A DNA stretch of 16,004 bases, taken from contig RXIJ01000049.1 of assembly GCA_004212095.1 (NCBI GenBank), forward strand, positions 1 to 16,004, read 5' to 3'. Every line of letters begins with the position of its first letter. Positions within the stretch are counted from its first letter, which is position 1. This document shows positions 1 through 7,442 of this stretch, piece by piece. The position numbers were made by a program, and so were the translations under genes. This stretch comes from Methanosarcinales archaeon. Lineage in GTDB: Archaea; Halobacteriota; Methanosarcinia; Methanosarcinales; EX4572-44. The notes under the pieces were generated by a model. That model did no database searches. It worked only from the letters and a program-made list of their open reading frames with translations, and was not told the origin of the DNA.

Positions 1-294
1 GATGGCTCAAGATGTTGTGAACCTAGGTTAGTTAGTAAGATTGAATGTTTGTTCCGGTACCTTGATTACGACATTCCAAAAACATCCAATCAAGCAGAAC
101 ATGTTTTTTCCCTTTTTCAACCGATTATTGATGCCGCAAATAGTTTTTCAACGGGCGTTGGAAACTTCTCAAGACTACCTACGTTTTATAAAAATTTCCA
201 TTTCTATTCTTCGGGATCAAATAAAAATAAGAATACAATGCATTCCATGGGAGTTGATTCGGATTCGATGTTTGATTTTATCCAATTGCCTTAA
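1..294 (+). CDS. Probable transposase, C-terminal fragment (cut by window edge)
   Basis: The frame is open from base 1 to the TAA at 292-294 and gives 97 residues with no stop, so the true start lies outside the window. Internal TTG codons near 41-49 are unlikely starts. The segment around bases 76-105 reads IPKTSNQAEHVFS. This resembles the stretch around the last catalytic glutamate of DDE transposases, where an asparagine sits a few residues before the Glu in an N-x-x-E pattern. The tail is rich in aromatic residues and Asn/Ser/Lys (FHFYSSGSNKNK) and ends IQLP. The gene lies upstream of and in the same direction as malate dehydrogenase but has no metabolic link to it. The transposase call is inferred from this short motif; the exact insertion-sequence family cannot be named, and an unrelated C-terminus is possible. 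Confidence 0.45.
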   Translation, partial: DGSRCCEPRLVSKIECLFRYLDYDIPKTSNQAEHVFSLFQPIIDAANSFSTGVGNFSRLPTFYKNFHFYSSGSNKNKNTMHSMGVDSDSMFDFIQLP

Positions 295-320
295 GAGCAC
301 CAACATGTAATGTAACGGTC

Positions 321-328
321 ATATAAAA
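321..328 (+). promoter_or_regulatory. TATA-like box for the malate dehydrogenase operon
   Basis: ATATAAAA lies in the 146-base gap after the transposase fragment. A start site about 25 bases downstream would leave a leader of roughly 90 bases before the ATG at 441. It is the best archaeal TATA match in the gap. Confidence 0.4.
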
Positions 329-330
329 TG

Positions 331-348
331 ATAACTTTTTTAAGTTAT
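331..348. repeat. Perfect 7-bp inverted repeat, terminator or operator
   Basis: The arms ATAACTT and AAGTTAT flank a TTTT loop. The repeat lies just past the transposase-fragment stop and immediately after the TATA-like box. It could end transcription of the upstream gene or act as an operator at the promoter; the sequence does not decide between these. Confidence 0.4.
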
Positions 349-378
349 AAGATGAAATGACAATCAGTTTGTGGGCGC

Positions 379-395
379 GAGCCTGATGCCGGCTC
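379..395 (+). promoter_or_regulatory. Small GC-rich hairpin in the mdh leader
   Basis: GAGCC and GGCTC can pair across a 7-base loop. The element is locally much more GC-rich than its surroundings and lies in the predicted leader, about 45 bases before the mdh start. No known riboswitch class is recognised. Confidence 0.3.
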
Positions 396-427
396 TCCTG
401 CAAACATTTTACGTTTTTACAACTTCC

Positions 428-433
428 AGAGGT
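428..433 (+). promoter_or_regulatory. Ribosome binding site of malate dehydrogenase
   Basis: AGAGGT matches the archaeal anti-Shine-Dalgarno pairing sequence and ends 7 bases before the ATG at 441, supporting that start. Confidence 0.6.
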
Positions 434-440
434 TTGTTAA

Positions 441-1370
441 ATGGTTAAGATTTCTGTTATTGGTGCTGGGATGGTCGGTGCTACTGCTGTGCAACGTTTG
501 GCTGAATTTGAGCTTGGCGATATTGCAATGATTGACGTTGTCGAGGGCTTGCCACAGGGTAAGGCACTGGACATGCTTGAATCTGCATCGTTATGTGATT
601 TTGATGTGGATGTTCTTGGTTCAAATGATTACAGTGATATCGAAGGATCTGATGTGGTTGTGGTTACTGCCGGAATTGCCAGAAAACCTGACATGACTCG
701 CGAGGATTTAATTGGTATTAACTCCAATATTTTGAGGGACGTGTGTTCGCATGTTGTTGAACATGCATCTGAAGCTGTGCTGCTGATTGTTACAAATCCG
801 CTTGACATTATGACTTATGCAGCATTGAAGTACACTGGCTTTGAGCATCAACGGGTGTTCGGGATGAGTGGTGTGCTTGACTCTGCTCGTTTTTCTTATT
901 TTGTTGCAGCAGAACTCAATTGTTCGGTGCGTGATGTTCATGCGATGGTTCTCGGCGGTCATGGCGATACGATGGTACCGCTGCCGGAATATACAACAGT
1001 TTCAGGTATTCCGATTACACAACTCTTGTCAAGGAATGCTATAGAGCATCTCGTTTCCCGAACAGTGAACGGTGGTGCTGAGATTGTGAACCTGTTAAAA
1101 ACAGGCAGTGCTTTTTATGCGCCAGCAGCTTCTATTGCAAGGATGGTGGAATCCGTTGTACGTGATACCAGGAGAGTCCTTCCTGCATGTGCATATCTTA
1201 CTGGCGAATACGGTCAGAATGATGTGTATCTTGGCGTTCCTGTGAAACTTGGGAGAAAGGGCATACTTGAAGTAATAGAGCTTGAACTTGAGGATGAAAC
1301 AAAAGCAGCCCTATCGCAGTCTGCTGATTCCGTGCGAGATGGTATAAACGAACTAAATTTATGCCTATAA
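441..1370 (+). CDS. mdh: Malate dehydrogenase (LDH-like, NAD-type)
   Basis: Cytosolic oxidoreductase interconverting malate and oxaloacetate. The 309-residue protein has the usual length of the LDH-like malate dehydrogenase family. The N-terminal Rossmann fold starts with VIGAGMVGAT (residues 6-15), and Asp32 after the second strand favours NAD over NADP. The substrate loop reads GIARKPDMTRED, with Arg81 and Arg87 positioned as in malate-specific enzymes rather than lactate dehydrogenases. Asp147, Arg150 and catalytic His174 (GGHGDTMVP) are present. The ATG at 441 has a good ribosome binding site. The gene's last 10 bases overlap the start of fumarase alpha, so the two are probably co-transcribed and translationally coupled. 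Their products then act consecutively: oxaloacetate to malate to fumarate, or the reverse. Function is secure; the in vivo direction is unknown. Confidence 0.95.
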   Translation: MVKISVIGAGMVGATAVQRLAEFELGDIAMIDVVEGLPQGKALDMLESASLCDFDVDVLGSNDYSDIEGSDVVVVTAGIARKPDMTREDLIGINSNILRDVCSHVVEHASEAVLLIVTNPLDIMTYAALKYTGFEHQRVFGMSGVLDSARFSYFVAAELNCSVRDVHAMVLGGHGDTMVPLPEYTTVSGIPITQLLSRNAIEHLVSRTVNGGAEIVNLLKTGSAFYAPAASIARMVESVVRDTRRVLPACAYLTGEYGQNDVYLGVPVKLGRKGILEVIELELEDETKAALSQSADSVRDGINELNLCL

Positions 1371-2188
1371 TTTCCCGCGACTTTTTTGTAAAAAATATAA
1401 TAGAGTTAATCATCCAATCTGAGACAATTCTGCCAGAGGACACGGTAATTGCGTTGGAGAATACATGGCAGAAGGAATCAAACACAGTAGCAAAGTCACA
1501 ACTTTCTGCAATACTGAAGAACATAGAAATTGCAAGAGAAAAAAAGCACCCCCTCTGCCAGGACACCGGGATTTTCATATTTAATGTTACAATTGGCAAA
1601 AACATTGTTATTGATTTTGACATCAACGATGCCATCTGTGAATCGCTTCGCTATGCAACTGAAACATTACCACTCAGGCCAAATGTGGTACACCCTTTAA
1701 CGAGAGAGAATTCACTGGACAATACCGGGGATGGACTGCCTGATATTACGTTTAATCTAACAGAGGGTAGTGATTTTGAAGTTTTCGTGTATCCCAAGGG
1801 TGCTGGTTCGGAAAACATGAGCCGCCTTGCTATGTTCAAGCCGTCGCAAAATGAAGAGATTAAAAGATTCGTCGTTGAAACCGTGTTTGCTGCAGGTGGT
1901 ATGCCATGTCCACCAATAATTGTTGGTGTTGGAATTGGAGGTTCCTTTGATATTGCCGCTCGTCTTTCCAAGAAAGCAGCACTGAGACCGCTTGATGAAA
2001 TGAATGATTTTGAGCAGGAACTCTGTGACGCTGTGAACACACTTGGAATCGGAGCGATGGGACTTGGCGGCGACACAACTGCCCTTGCAGTGCATGTGAA
2101 TACAGCGCACTGCCACACAGCATCACTTCCTGTTGCAGTAAATATTCAATGTTGGGCAAATCGACGAGCACATAAGAAGTTTGTATAA
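1361..2188 (+). CDS. fumA: Class I fumarate hydratase, alpha subunit
   Basis: Catalytic iron-sulfur subunit of the two-subunit, oxygen-sensitive class I fumarase (related to the tartrate dehydratase alpha family), interconverting fumarate and malate. The 275 residues match the family. Recognisable motifs in order are CQDTG (residues 66-70), KGAGSEN (146-152), GGMPCPP (179-185), GVGIGGSFD (189-197), GLGGDTTAL (234-242) and a C-terminal HCHTASLPVAVNIQCWA (250-266). Cys66, Cys183 and a C-terminal cysteine (251 or 264) are the expected 4Fe-4S ligands. The start lies inside the last codons of mdh, with a 10-base overlap in another frame. The beta subunit follows 12 bases after the stop. Two-subunit class I fumarases are common in anaerobic archaea. 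Two long open frames on the opposite strand are shadows of this gene. Confidence 0.95.
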   Translation: MPIISRDFFVKNIIELIIQSETILPEDTVIALENTWQKESNTVAKSQLSAILKNIEIAREKKHPLCQDTGIFIFNVTIGKNIVIDFDINDAICESLRYATETLPLRPNVVHPLTRENSLDNTGDGLPDITFNLTEGSDFEVFVYPKGAGSENMSRLAMFKPSQNEEIKRFVVETVFAAGGMPCPPIIVGVGIGGSFDIAARLSKKAALRPLDEMNDFEQELCDAVNTLGIGAMGLGGDTTALAVHVNTAHCHTASLPVAVNIQCWANRRAHKKFV

Positions 2189-2200
2189 AGGGATATTGAA

Positions 2201-2794
2201 ATGGAACACCGATTAACCACACCACTTACAAAAGAGGCAATTCTGAAATTAAAAGCAGGAGATATTTTATATCTCACAGGAAGTGTGTTTACCGCGCGGG
2301 ATGAAGCACACAGGCACATCCTGGATGCACTTTCACATCACAGGAAGCTGCCTTTTGGTCTTACTGGTGCAGTGATCTATCACTGTGGGCCGCTCTTAAG
2401 AAAGACTGAAAATAGCTGGCAGGTGGTGTCAGCCGGGCCAACAACCAGTGAAAGAATGACACAGATGACGCCCGCACTGGTAGAGAACACTGGTATTCGT
2501 GCCATCATCGGGAAGGGTGGAATGAAAGGAATTGCACCGTTACTCAAAGGAAGGTGCGTATACCTTGCGTACACTGGTGGCTGCGCTGTTCTTGCAGCAG
2601 AAGGAATATCAAGAGTTGCCAATATTCACTGGCAAAATCTTGGCATGGCTGAAGCTGTGTGGGAATTCGAGGTAAAGGATTTTGGACCACTTATCGTTGG
2701 CATTGACTCCTATGGGGTGGATTTATATGAAAAGGTGCTTGAAAAAGCATCTGAGGCATTGAAGGCTATCGTAATGGCATCTGACTCTAAATAG
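2201..2794 (+). CDS. fumB: Class I fumarate hydratase, beta subunit
   Basis: Smaller subunit of the two-part class I fumarase, corresponding to the C-terminal domain of single-chain FumA/FumB. At 197 residues it has the usual length. Family motifs are visible: LTGSVFTARDEAH (about residues 25-37), YHCGP (60-64), SAGPTTSERM (77-86), IGKGGM (103-108) and a C-terminal GIDSYGVDLY. The ATG at 2201 is preceded by AAAGGGAT, a fair ribosome binding site. It lies 12 bases after the alpha subunit, so the two are co-expressed in stoichiometric fashion. The gene symbol here means the beta subunit of the split enzyme, not the E. coli single-chain FumB. No further gene follows on this strand before the convergent mch. 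Confidence 0.93.
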   Translation: MEHRLTTPLTKEAILKLKAGDILYLTGSVFTARDEAHRHILDALSHHRKLPFGLTGAVIYHCGPLLRKTENSWQVVSAGPTTSERMTQMTPALVENTGIRAIIGKGGMKGIAPLLKGRCVYLAYTGGCAVLAAEGISRVANIHWQNLGMAEAVWEFEVKDFGPLIVGIDSYGVDLYEKVLEKASEALKAIVMASDSK

Positions 2795-2827
2795 ATCACG
2801 CTATTTACATACTACCGCCGCAAGAAT

Positions 2828-2965
2828 TCAAGGCTCTCTGATAATCTGAGTTGCAAGCACTTTTTCACCATTCCAGAGGATCTGGTCATGGTAGGTAAGA
2901 CTAAACTTTATTTCAAAAATATCAAAAAGCCTCTGGATTTTGGTCACTGCAATACTATGGTACAC
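2828..2965 (-). CDS. Possible small ORF downstream of mch
   Basis: In the 210-base gap between the convergent fumB and mch genes, the minus strand holds an open frame from GTG at 2965 (45 residues) or GTG at 2947 (39 residues) to TGA at 2828-2830. The predicted peptide includes IQRLFDIFEIKF and DQILWNGEKVLATQIIREP. It has a protein-like hydrophobic and charged pattern but no family I recognise. It lies about 40-57 bases after the mch stop on the same strand, so it could be the last gene of an mch transcript or a decayed gene remnant. No clear ribosome binding site is seen. Confidence 0.25.
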   Translation of the reverse strand: MYHSIAVTKIQRLFDIFEIKFSLTYHDQILWNGEKVLATQIIREP

Positions 2966-3004
2966 AAAGACCTAAATTTATCCCAATGTTTTGGCGGTTG
3001 AGAC

Positions 3005-3955
3005 TTATAGATTTTTGATTTCGTAAGATTTCAGTATTACCTCGTCATTTAGGTAACCTGTATGGTATGTTTTTCCTGTTTCAAGGTCGTTTATAGTCAT
3101 TTCCGCAGGGGCAAAGATGTCTACATCAATCTTATAGAAATCATAATCTGCTTCTTTAAACATTTCGTAGAGTGGCCTACCATAACTCTCTGATGCACTG
3201 GAAGTAACCTTTTTTAACATACTTTCGTCAAAACCTTTGAGAGTCAGGTTGACAGAACCATAATATATTACACTATCATTGGTTGAGCCCATTGCTTTCG
3301 TATTATCACTCAAAACTGGTGCAATTGGTGCTGTTCCTGCCCCACAGATAATCTTATTAGTATCGTATCCAAGTTCATTTAACTTATGGACACCAGCTTC
3401 CACCACCCTGCCAGAGACTTGCACAGAACCTACAATCGAAGCAGTTGGAGCTACCAGTGCCACAATATTTTCAACATCAATTCCACATTCCTTGGCAATA
3501 TATCCCATCACCTTTTCATCAGGAAGCTCATTTGATTCAAGAGCAATGACAGCACCGCCAAAGTTGTCATTGTAACCAATGCGTTTATAAATTTTCTTTG
3601 GCTTTAATGATAATGCACGTGCTGGGCCTGAACCCATTGCAACATACTTGCCCACATTGATCTGCCAGCCAGCCATCTGCGAGGCAAGACATGAAATGGA
3701 CGGATGATCTGTCGTGACATCAATAAAAGATAGTGCAACATCTCCAAGTTTATGAACACTGATATTGCTTGTGCTAAGACCACCCATACACATATCAGTA
3801 AACATCAAACCAGCTTCATAACTTCCAGTGACGTTGACACCACAATCAATGACTGTTGCCTTATTTTTAAGCTTTATCTCTTCTACTTTGAGTTCTTCTG
3901 CCCAGTCTACCATTACTTCAGTAATTTCTAATGCTCTTTCATTTACGCTCAACAT
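3005..3955 (-). CDS. mch: Methenyltetrahydromethanopterin cyclohydrolase
   Basis: Cytosolic enzyme of the tetrahydromethanopterin C1 pathway. It reversibly hydrolyses 5,10-methenyl-H4MPT to formyl-H4MPT, a step in methanogenesis, its reversal in methane or alkane oxidation, and C1 assimilation. The 316 residues match the family length. Diagnostic stretches are ATVIDCGVNVTGSYEAG (residues 33-49), GGLSTSNISV, HPSISCLASQMAGW, GSGPARAL (108-115) and APTASIVGSVQVSGRVVE (169-186). The chosen ATG at 3955 gives the expected N-terminus (MLSVNERALEI). A TATA-like element about 35 bases upstream predicts a very short leader. The gene stands alone between convergent fumB and the end of phoU. It is the strongest marker that the organism uses H4MPT/H4SPT C1 metabolism. 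Confidence 0.96.
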   Translation of the reverse strand: MLSVNERALEITEVMVDWAEELKVEEIKLKNKATVIDCGVNVTGSYEAGLMFTDMCMGGLSTSNISVHKLGDVALSFIDVTTDHPSISCLASQMAGWQINVGKYVAMGSGPARALSLKPKKIYKRIGYNDNFGGAVIALESNELPDEKVMGYIAKECGIDVENIVALVAPTASIVGSVQVSGRVVEAGVHKLNELGYDTNKIICGAGTAPIAPVLSDNTKAMGSTNDSVIYYGSVNLTLKGFDESMLKKVTSSASESYGRPLYEMFKEADYDFYKIDVDIFAPAEMTINDLETGKTYHTGYLNDEVILKSYEIKNL

Positions 3956-3987
3956 TGTAATCGCCAGAAGGTAAATAACAAAATCAA

Positions 3988-3996
3988 CATATAAGG
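3988..3996 (-). promoter_or_regulatory. TATA-like promoter of mch
   Basis: On the minus strand the sequence reads CCTTATATG, preceded by AAAAG, which could serve as a TFB recognition element. Transcription about 25 bases downstream would start near 3965, ten bases before the mch ATG. Confidence 0.45.
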
Positions 3997-4015
3997 CTTT
4001 TGGGTTTTAAGGCTT
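3993..4015 (-). repeat. Direct repeat AAGCCTT upstream of mch
   Basis: On the minus strand two copies of AAGCCTT (3993-3999 and 4009-4015) lie 16 bases apart. They overlap and precede the TATA box, between the phoU stop and the mch promoter. The spacing is compatible with a tandem regulator site, but two 7-base copies can also arise by chance. Confidence 0.3.
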
Positions 4016-4027
4016 CAAACAGGTTTA

Positions 4028-4681
4028 TCAATTAAGATCGACTCGCTCACCTGTTGCCATGTACACGACGCTCTCACAGACATTGGTAACGTGATCGCCA
4101 CTGCGTTCGAGGTAGCGTGCTGCAAAGGTCAGGTGTGATGCGTTTTTTATCGTTGATGGATCTTCTATCATATAAGTGATGAGTTCCCGGCGTACCTGAT
4201 CAAAGAGTGCATCAATTTCATCATCTCTTTTTGCGGTTTGTTTTGCAAGTTCACTATCGCAACTCTCGAATGCCTGCATGGCAGAGGTGAGCATTTCGCT
4301 ACATATCCCGGCCATTCTTGGCAAATCTACCAGTGGTTTTATGTGTGGTTGTTTGATGGTGGACTTGGTTATCCATGCTATTTCAAGGGCAAGATCTCCT
4401 ATGCGCTCGAGATCGATAATGATTTTAATGGTTGATCCTATCAGACGGAGGTCCTTTGCCATCGGCTGCTGCAATGCAAGGAGGGCGAAGCACATATCTT
4501 CAATCGTTGCATAGAGGCTATCAATCTCATCGTCTGAATTGATCACCTTGTTAGCTTCATCAAGGTTCTGATGTTTCAGTGATGCAATTGCTTTTTTGAT
4601 ATTATCTCCTGCCATATTGCCCATCCTGATCGTATCTGCTCTAAGTTTTTGCAGTTGCTGGTGATATTTATTGCGTGTCAT
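4028..4681 (-). CDS. phoU: Phosphate uptake regulator PhoU
   Basis: Cytoplasmic helical-bundle protein that in bacteria links the Pst transporter to phosphate signalling and restrains phosphate uptake. The archaeal role is inferred. The 217-residue length is typical. The two tandem PhoU domains each carry the metal-binding signature: LERIGDLALE (residues 91-100) and RYLERSGDHVTN (about 179-190). The N-terminus reads MTRNKYHQQLQKLRADTIRMG, with Arg and Lys characteristic of the first helix. It is the last gene of the pstC-pstA-pstB-phoU cluster, 65 bases after pstB. The gap carries a strong hairpin and no convincing ribosome binding site, so expression may be tuned separately from the transporter. 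Confidence 0.92.
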   Translation of the reverse strand: MTRNKYHQQLQKLRADTIRMGNMAGDNIKKAIASLKHQNLDEANKVINSDDEIDSLYATIEDMCFALLALQQPMAKDLRLIGSTIKIIIDLERIGDLALEIAWITKSTIKQPHIKPLVDLPRMAGICSEMLTSAMQAFESCDSELAKQTAKRDDEIDALFDQVRRELITYMIEDPSTIKNASHLTFAARYLERSGDHVTNVCESVVYMATGERVDLN

Positions 4682-4697
4682 TATGTTACGTCCCGAC

Positions 4698-4719
4698 CTG
4701 CAAAGCTTATGCTTTGCAG
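4698..4719 (-). promoter_or_regulatory. Perfect 9-bp hairpin between pstB and phoU
   Basis: CTGCAAAGC and GCTTTGCAG pair perfectly around a 4-base loop. On the transcribed minus strand the hairpin begins 27 bases after the pstB stop and ends 16 bases before the phoU start. With no T-run after it, it looks more like a processing, stability or translation-control element than a simple terminator. Confidence 0.5.
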
Positions 4720-4746
4720 AACTACATACCCAGTGTGTGAAAACAA

Positions 4747-5511
4747 CTATCCAAACCTTCCTGTTATGTAGTCTTCCGTACTTTTCTCTTTAGGTTTTTT
4801 AAAGAGTTTCTTTGTCTCATCGAATTCTATTATCTTTCCATGAAGAAAGAAGGCTGTGTAGTCTGATACCCTTGCTGCCTGCTGCATGTTATGTGTAACT
4901 ATAATTATGGTGTACTGTTCTTTAAGTTTTACCATAAGGTCTTCGATTTTGCTTGTTGAGATTGGATCAAGTGCACTGCATGGTTCATCAAGGAGTATGA
5001 TGTCTGGCTGCACTGCAAGAGTTCTCGCGATGCACAATCGCTGCTGCTGTCCTCCACTCAAGCTCAATGCCGAGCGATCGATTCGATCACTGACTTCATC
5101 CCACAAAGCTGCATTTTTTAAGCTTTCTTCAACGATTTGTGCAAGCTGCTGCTTATTTTTTTCACCATGTATTCGTGGACCGTATGCAACGTTTTCAAAT
5201 ACCGATGATGGAAAAGGGTTTGGTTTCTGAAATACCATACCAACCTTTTTTCGAAGACTCACCACATCCACATCTTTGTGGTTTATATTTTCGTTGTTTA
5301 AGAGCATTTCGCCCTCTGTTCGTACCGTTGGTATCAGGTCATTCATTCGGTTAAGACAGCGTATGAAACTGGTTTTTCCACAGCCAGAAGGTCCTATGAG
5401 TGCTGTAATCTTCCTCCTTGGTATATCCAAATTGATGTTTTTTAGAGCTTGATTGTCTGCATACCACAGGTTAAAGTTTTTAACTGATATTTCGATCTCT
5501 TCGTGGTTCAT
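4747..5511 (-). CDS. pstB: Phosphate ABC transporter ATP-binding protein PstB
   Basis: ATPase subunit that powers high-affinity phosphate import through PstC and PstA at the inner face of the membrane. The 254 residues match the family. Walker A is GPSGCGKT (residues 40-47), the Q-loop is at Gln95 within VFQKPNPFP, the ABC signature is LSGGQQQR (151-158), Walker B is IILLDEP (171-177), and the switch histidine is His207 (VTHNM). QKPNPFP and the GRFG C-terminus are typical of PstB rather than other ABC ATPases. It follows pstA after 51 bases; that gap holds no strong ribosome binding site but contains a TATA-like stretch, so a secondary promoter is possible. Confidence 0.96.
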   Translation of the reverse strand: MNHEEIEISVKNFNLWYADNQALKNINLDIPRRKITALIGPSGCGKTSFIRCLNRMNDLIPTVRTEGEMLLNNENINHKDVDVVSLRKKVGMVFQKPNPFPSSVFENVAYGPRIHGEKNKQQLAQIVEESLKNAALWDEVSDRIDRSALSLSGGQQQRLCIARTLAVQPDIILLDEPCSALDPISTSKIEDLMVKLKEQYTIIIVTHNMQQAARVSDYTAFFLHGKIIEFDETKKLFKKPKEKSTEDYITGRFG

Positions 5512-5562
5512 ACGTAGGCTCTTCTTTTGCTCTGTTTATATCTATAAGTTACGATCTGTTTT

Positions 5563-6423
5563 TTATTGCCCTTGCAGTTTTTTCTGGTATTTCCTTCGAA
5601 GGATGATTGCTGCCGCATTCATTGTTAGCAGAACTAAAAGAAGCACGATGATTGCCGCCGATGCAATATTTGCAAATTCCGGTTGAGGTCTGCTGATCCA
5701 GTTAAATATCTGTATTGGCATGGCTGTGAAAGGATCTAGGGGTGTTTGCGGGGTGAAGGCTACAAACGTGAGGGCCCCTATCATTATCAATGGTGCGGTT
5801 TCTCCGATGGCTCTTGAAAGTGCAAGGATGCTGCCTGTAAGTATCCATGGCATGGCTGAAGGCAGTATCTGGTACCTGATGGTCTGCCACCTGCTCGCTC
5901 CAAGCCCGTAAGATGCTTCCCGAAGTGAATTTGGTACTGCAGAAAGAGCTTCTTTTGTGGAGATGATAATTATAGGGAGCACCAACAGCGAGAGTGTAAG
6001 TGCACCTGCTATCAGACTTTTACCAAGCGAGAGTCCTCGAACAAAAAGAGCAAGACCAAGGATACCATAAACGACACTCGGAACTCCAGCCAGATTGAAG
6101 ATATTAATTTCAATAATCTTTGTGAGACGTGATCTTGGTGCGTATTCCTCAAGATATATTGCTGCACTCACCCCCATAGGCAGTGCAATAGCTGCAGTTA
6201 GCAATATGAGCCAGATTGAACCCCAAAATGCTGATTTTATACCTGCCCTTTCCGGAAAGCGGGACGGGTAACTGCAAATAAAATCCCAGCTTAACCATGA
6301 AAATCCTTTTACAAATATATCACATAACAGTAAAGCAAGCAGTAAAATGCCTGTGATGGTGGAAGCAAGGCAGATGACTGCAAAAAGCTGGTCTTTTCTT
6401 CGACGTTTCTCTTGCAAGTTCAT
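5563..6423 (-). CDS. pstA: Phosphate ABC transporter permease PstA
   Basis: One of two integral membrane permeases of the phosphate importer. The 286-residue protein has an N-terminal charged segment (residues 1-12), a first membrane helix at about 14-35 and five further hydrophobic segments. The permease EAA loop is YGLGASRWQTIRYQILPSAM, followed by the highly conserved LALSRAIGETAPLIMIGA. A large polar segment after helix 1 includes the WDFICSYPSRFPERAGI stretch typical of PstA. The ATG is fused to the pstC stop in a TAATG overlap of one base, indicating translational coupling and a heterodimer made in equal amounts. Confidence 0.95.
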   Translation of the reverse strand: MNLQEKRRRKDQLFAVICLASTITGILLLALLLCDIFVKGFSWLSWDFICSYPSRFPERAGIKSAFWGSIWLILLTAAIALPMGVSAAIYLEEYAPRSRLTKIIEINIFNLAGVPSVVYGILGLALFVRGLSLGKSLIAGALTLSLLVLPIIIISTKEALSAVPNSLREASYGLGASRWQTIRYQILPSAMPWILTGSILALSRAIGETAPLIMIGALTFVAFTPQTPLDPFTAMPIQIFNWISRPQPEFANIASAAIIVLLLVLLTMNAAAIILRRKYQKKLQGQ

Positions 6424-7316
6424 TACTCATATACCTCCTGATAACGTGATCTTATCCACTGACTAATAAGATTCATCCCAAATGTCATGAGAAATAGTAC
6501 CATACCTATTGCAAATATGGACTTGTATGCGATACTGCCAGCAGGAGTATCCCCAAGACTTACCTGCACAATATAAGCAGTCATTGTTTGTATGCTTTCA
6601 AAGATGTTGAGGGTTATATTTGGTGTGGCACCTGCTGCAAGTGTTACTGCCATAGTTTCTCCTATAGCTCTTGAAATTGCAAGGATAAACGATGCAAGAA
6701 TTCCGGAAAGGGCGGATGGCAGAACAACTCTTGTTGTTACTTCATATTTGGTAGCGCCAAGAGCATAAGCACCTTCCCTGAGTGTGTGTGGCACACTTCT
6801 AATTGCATCTTCGCTCAGGCTTGATACCATCGGAAGTATCATTATCCCAACCACGATGCAGGCACTTGCCGCGTTAAAGATCTCTGTTTCTGGTACCAGT
6901 TTTCTGATAATTGGAGTTACAAACAGTACTGCAAAGCATCCATAAACTACAGTAGGTATGCCAGCAAGCATTTCTATTACTGGTTTAACGATTCCGCGTG
7001 TCTGTTCATTTGCATACTCGCTTAGATATATAGCACTCGTAAGTCCCACCGGAAGGGCAATAATGCTTGACCCGATGGCTATAAGTAATGTACCATTTAT
7101 GAGTGGCAGCACCCCAAAATGAGATGGTGTATAGGTTGGTGCCCATCTTGTCCCGGTTAGAAATTCAATGATACTTACGTCTCTAAAAAAGGAGACTGTT
7201 TCAGAAAGCAGTACCAGCACAATACTGATTGTAACGAAGATAGATATTAATGCGCATACAAAAAGATAGCGTTCAATAATCTTTTCCTTTATATTATTAT
7301 AGCTATGCACTGCCAC
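6423..7316 (-). CDS. pstC: Phosphate ABC transporter permease PstC
   Basis: Second permease of the phosphate importer, and the first gene of the cluster here. It has 297 residues and six predicted membrane segments. The EAA loop is YALGATKYEVTTRVVLPSAL, followed by ISRAIGETMAVTLAAGA; FLTGTRWAPTY after the first helix is typical of PstC. The start at 7316 (MAVHSYNNIKEK) gives a normal short cytoplasmic N-terminus. In most organisms the phosphate-binding lipoprotein gene pstS precedes pstC, but here the upstream neighbour is ccmC and no pstS is visible. A leader of about 100 bases with a TATA-like box at 7443-7450 precedes it. Confidence 0.95.
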   Translation of the reverse strand: MAVHSYNNIKEKIIERYLFVCALISIFVTISIVLVLLSETVSFFRDVSIIEFLTGTRWAPTYTPSHFGVLPLINGTLLIAIGSSIIALPVGLTSAIYLSEYANEQTRGIVKPVIEMLAGIPTVVYGCFAVLFVTPIIRKLVPETEIFNAASACIVVGIMILPMVSSLSEDAIRSVPHTLREGAYALGATKYEVTTRVVLPSALSGILASFILAISRAIGETMAVTLAAGATPNITLNIFESIQTMTAYIVQVSLGDTPAGSIAYKSIFAIGMVLFLMTFGMNLISQWIRSRYQEVYE

Positions 7317-7442
7317 GTTTGCAATCCTTTCAGTTGTTGTGTCTATGCAGGTAGTACTTTCAACAGAGATAAAGTTGGTGTTTTGTTTTATGTCATAGAC
7401 TGCTCATGCCCTGCCCTACAAGATTTGCTTGACGATAGAGAA

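Noticed and set aside
41..310. 89-residue plus-strand frame overlapping the transposase fragment
   Set aside because: A shadow of the frame open from base 1, which has the better protein-like composition and motif.
708..962. 84-residue open frame on the minus strand within mdh
   Set aside because: Antisense to the well-supported mdh gene, with a composition rich in His, Cys and Asn and no motif.
1198..2225. Several minus-strand open frames of 119-155 residues across mdh and the fumarase genes
   Set aside because: They overlap mdh, fumA and fumB, whose catalytic motifs are unambiguous. The antisense proteins show no domains.
5139..5686. Plus-strand open frames opposite pstB and pstA
   Set aside because: Shadow frames of conserved transporter genes; rich in Cys, Phe and Ser with no family resemblance.
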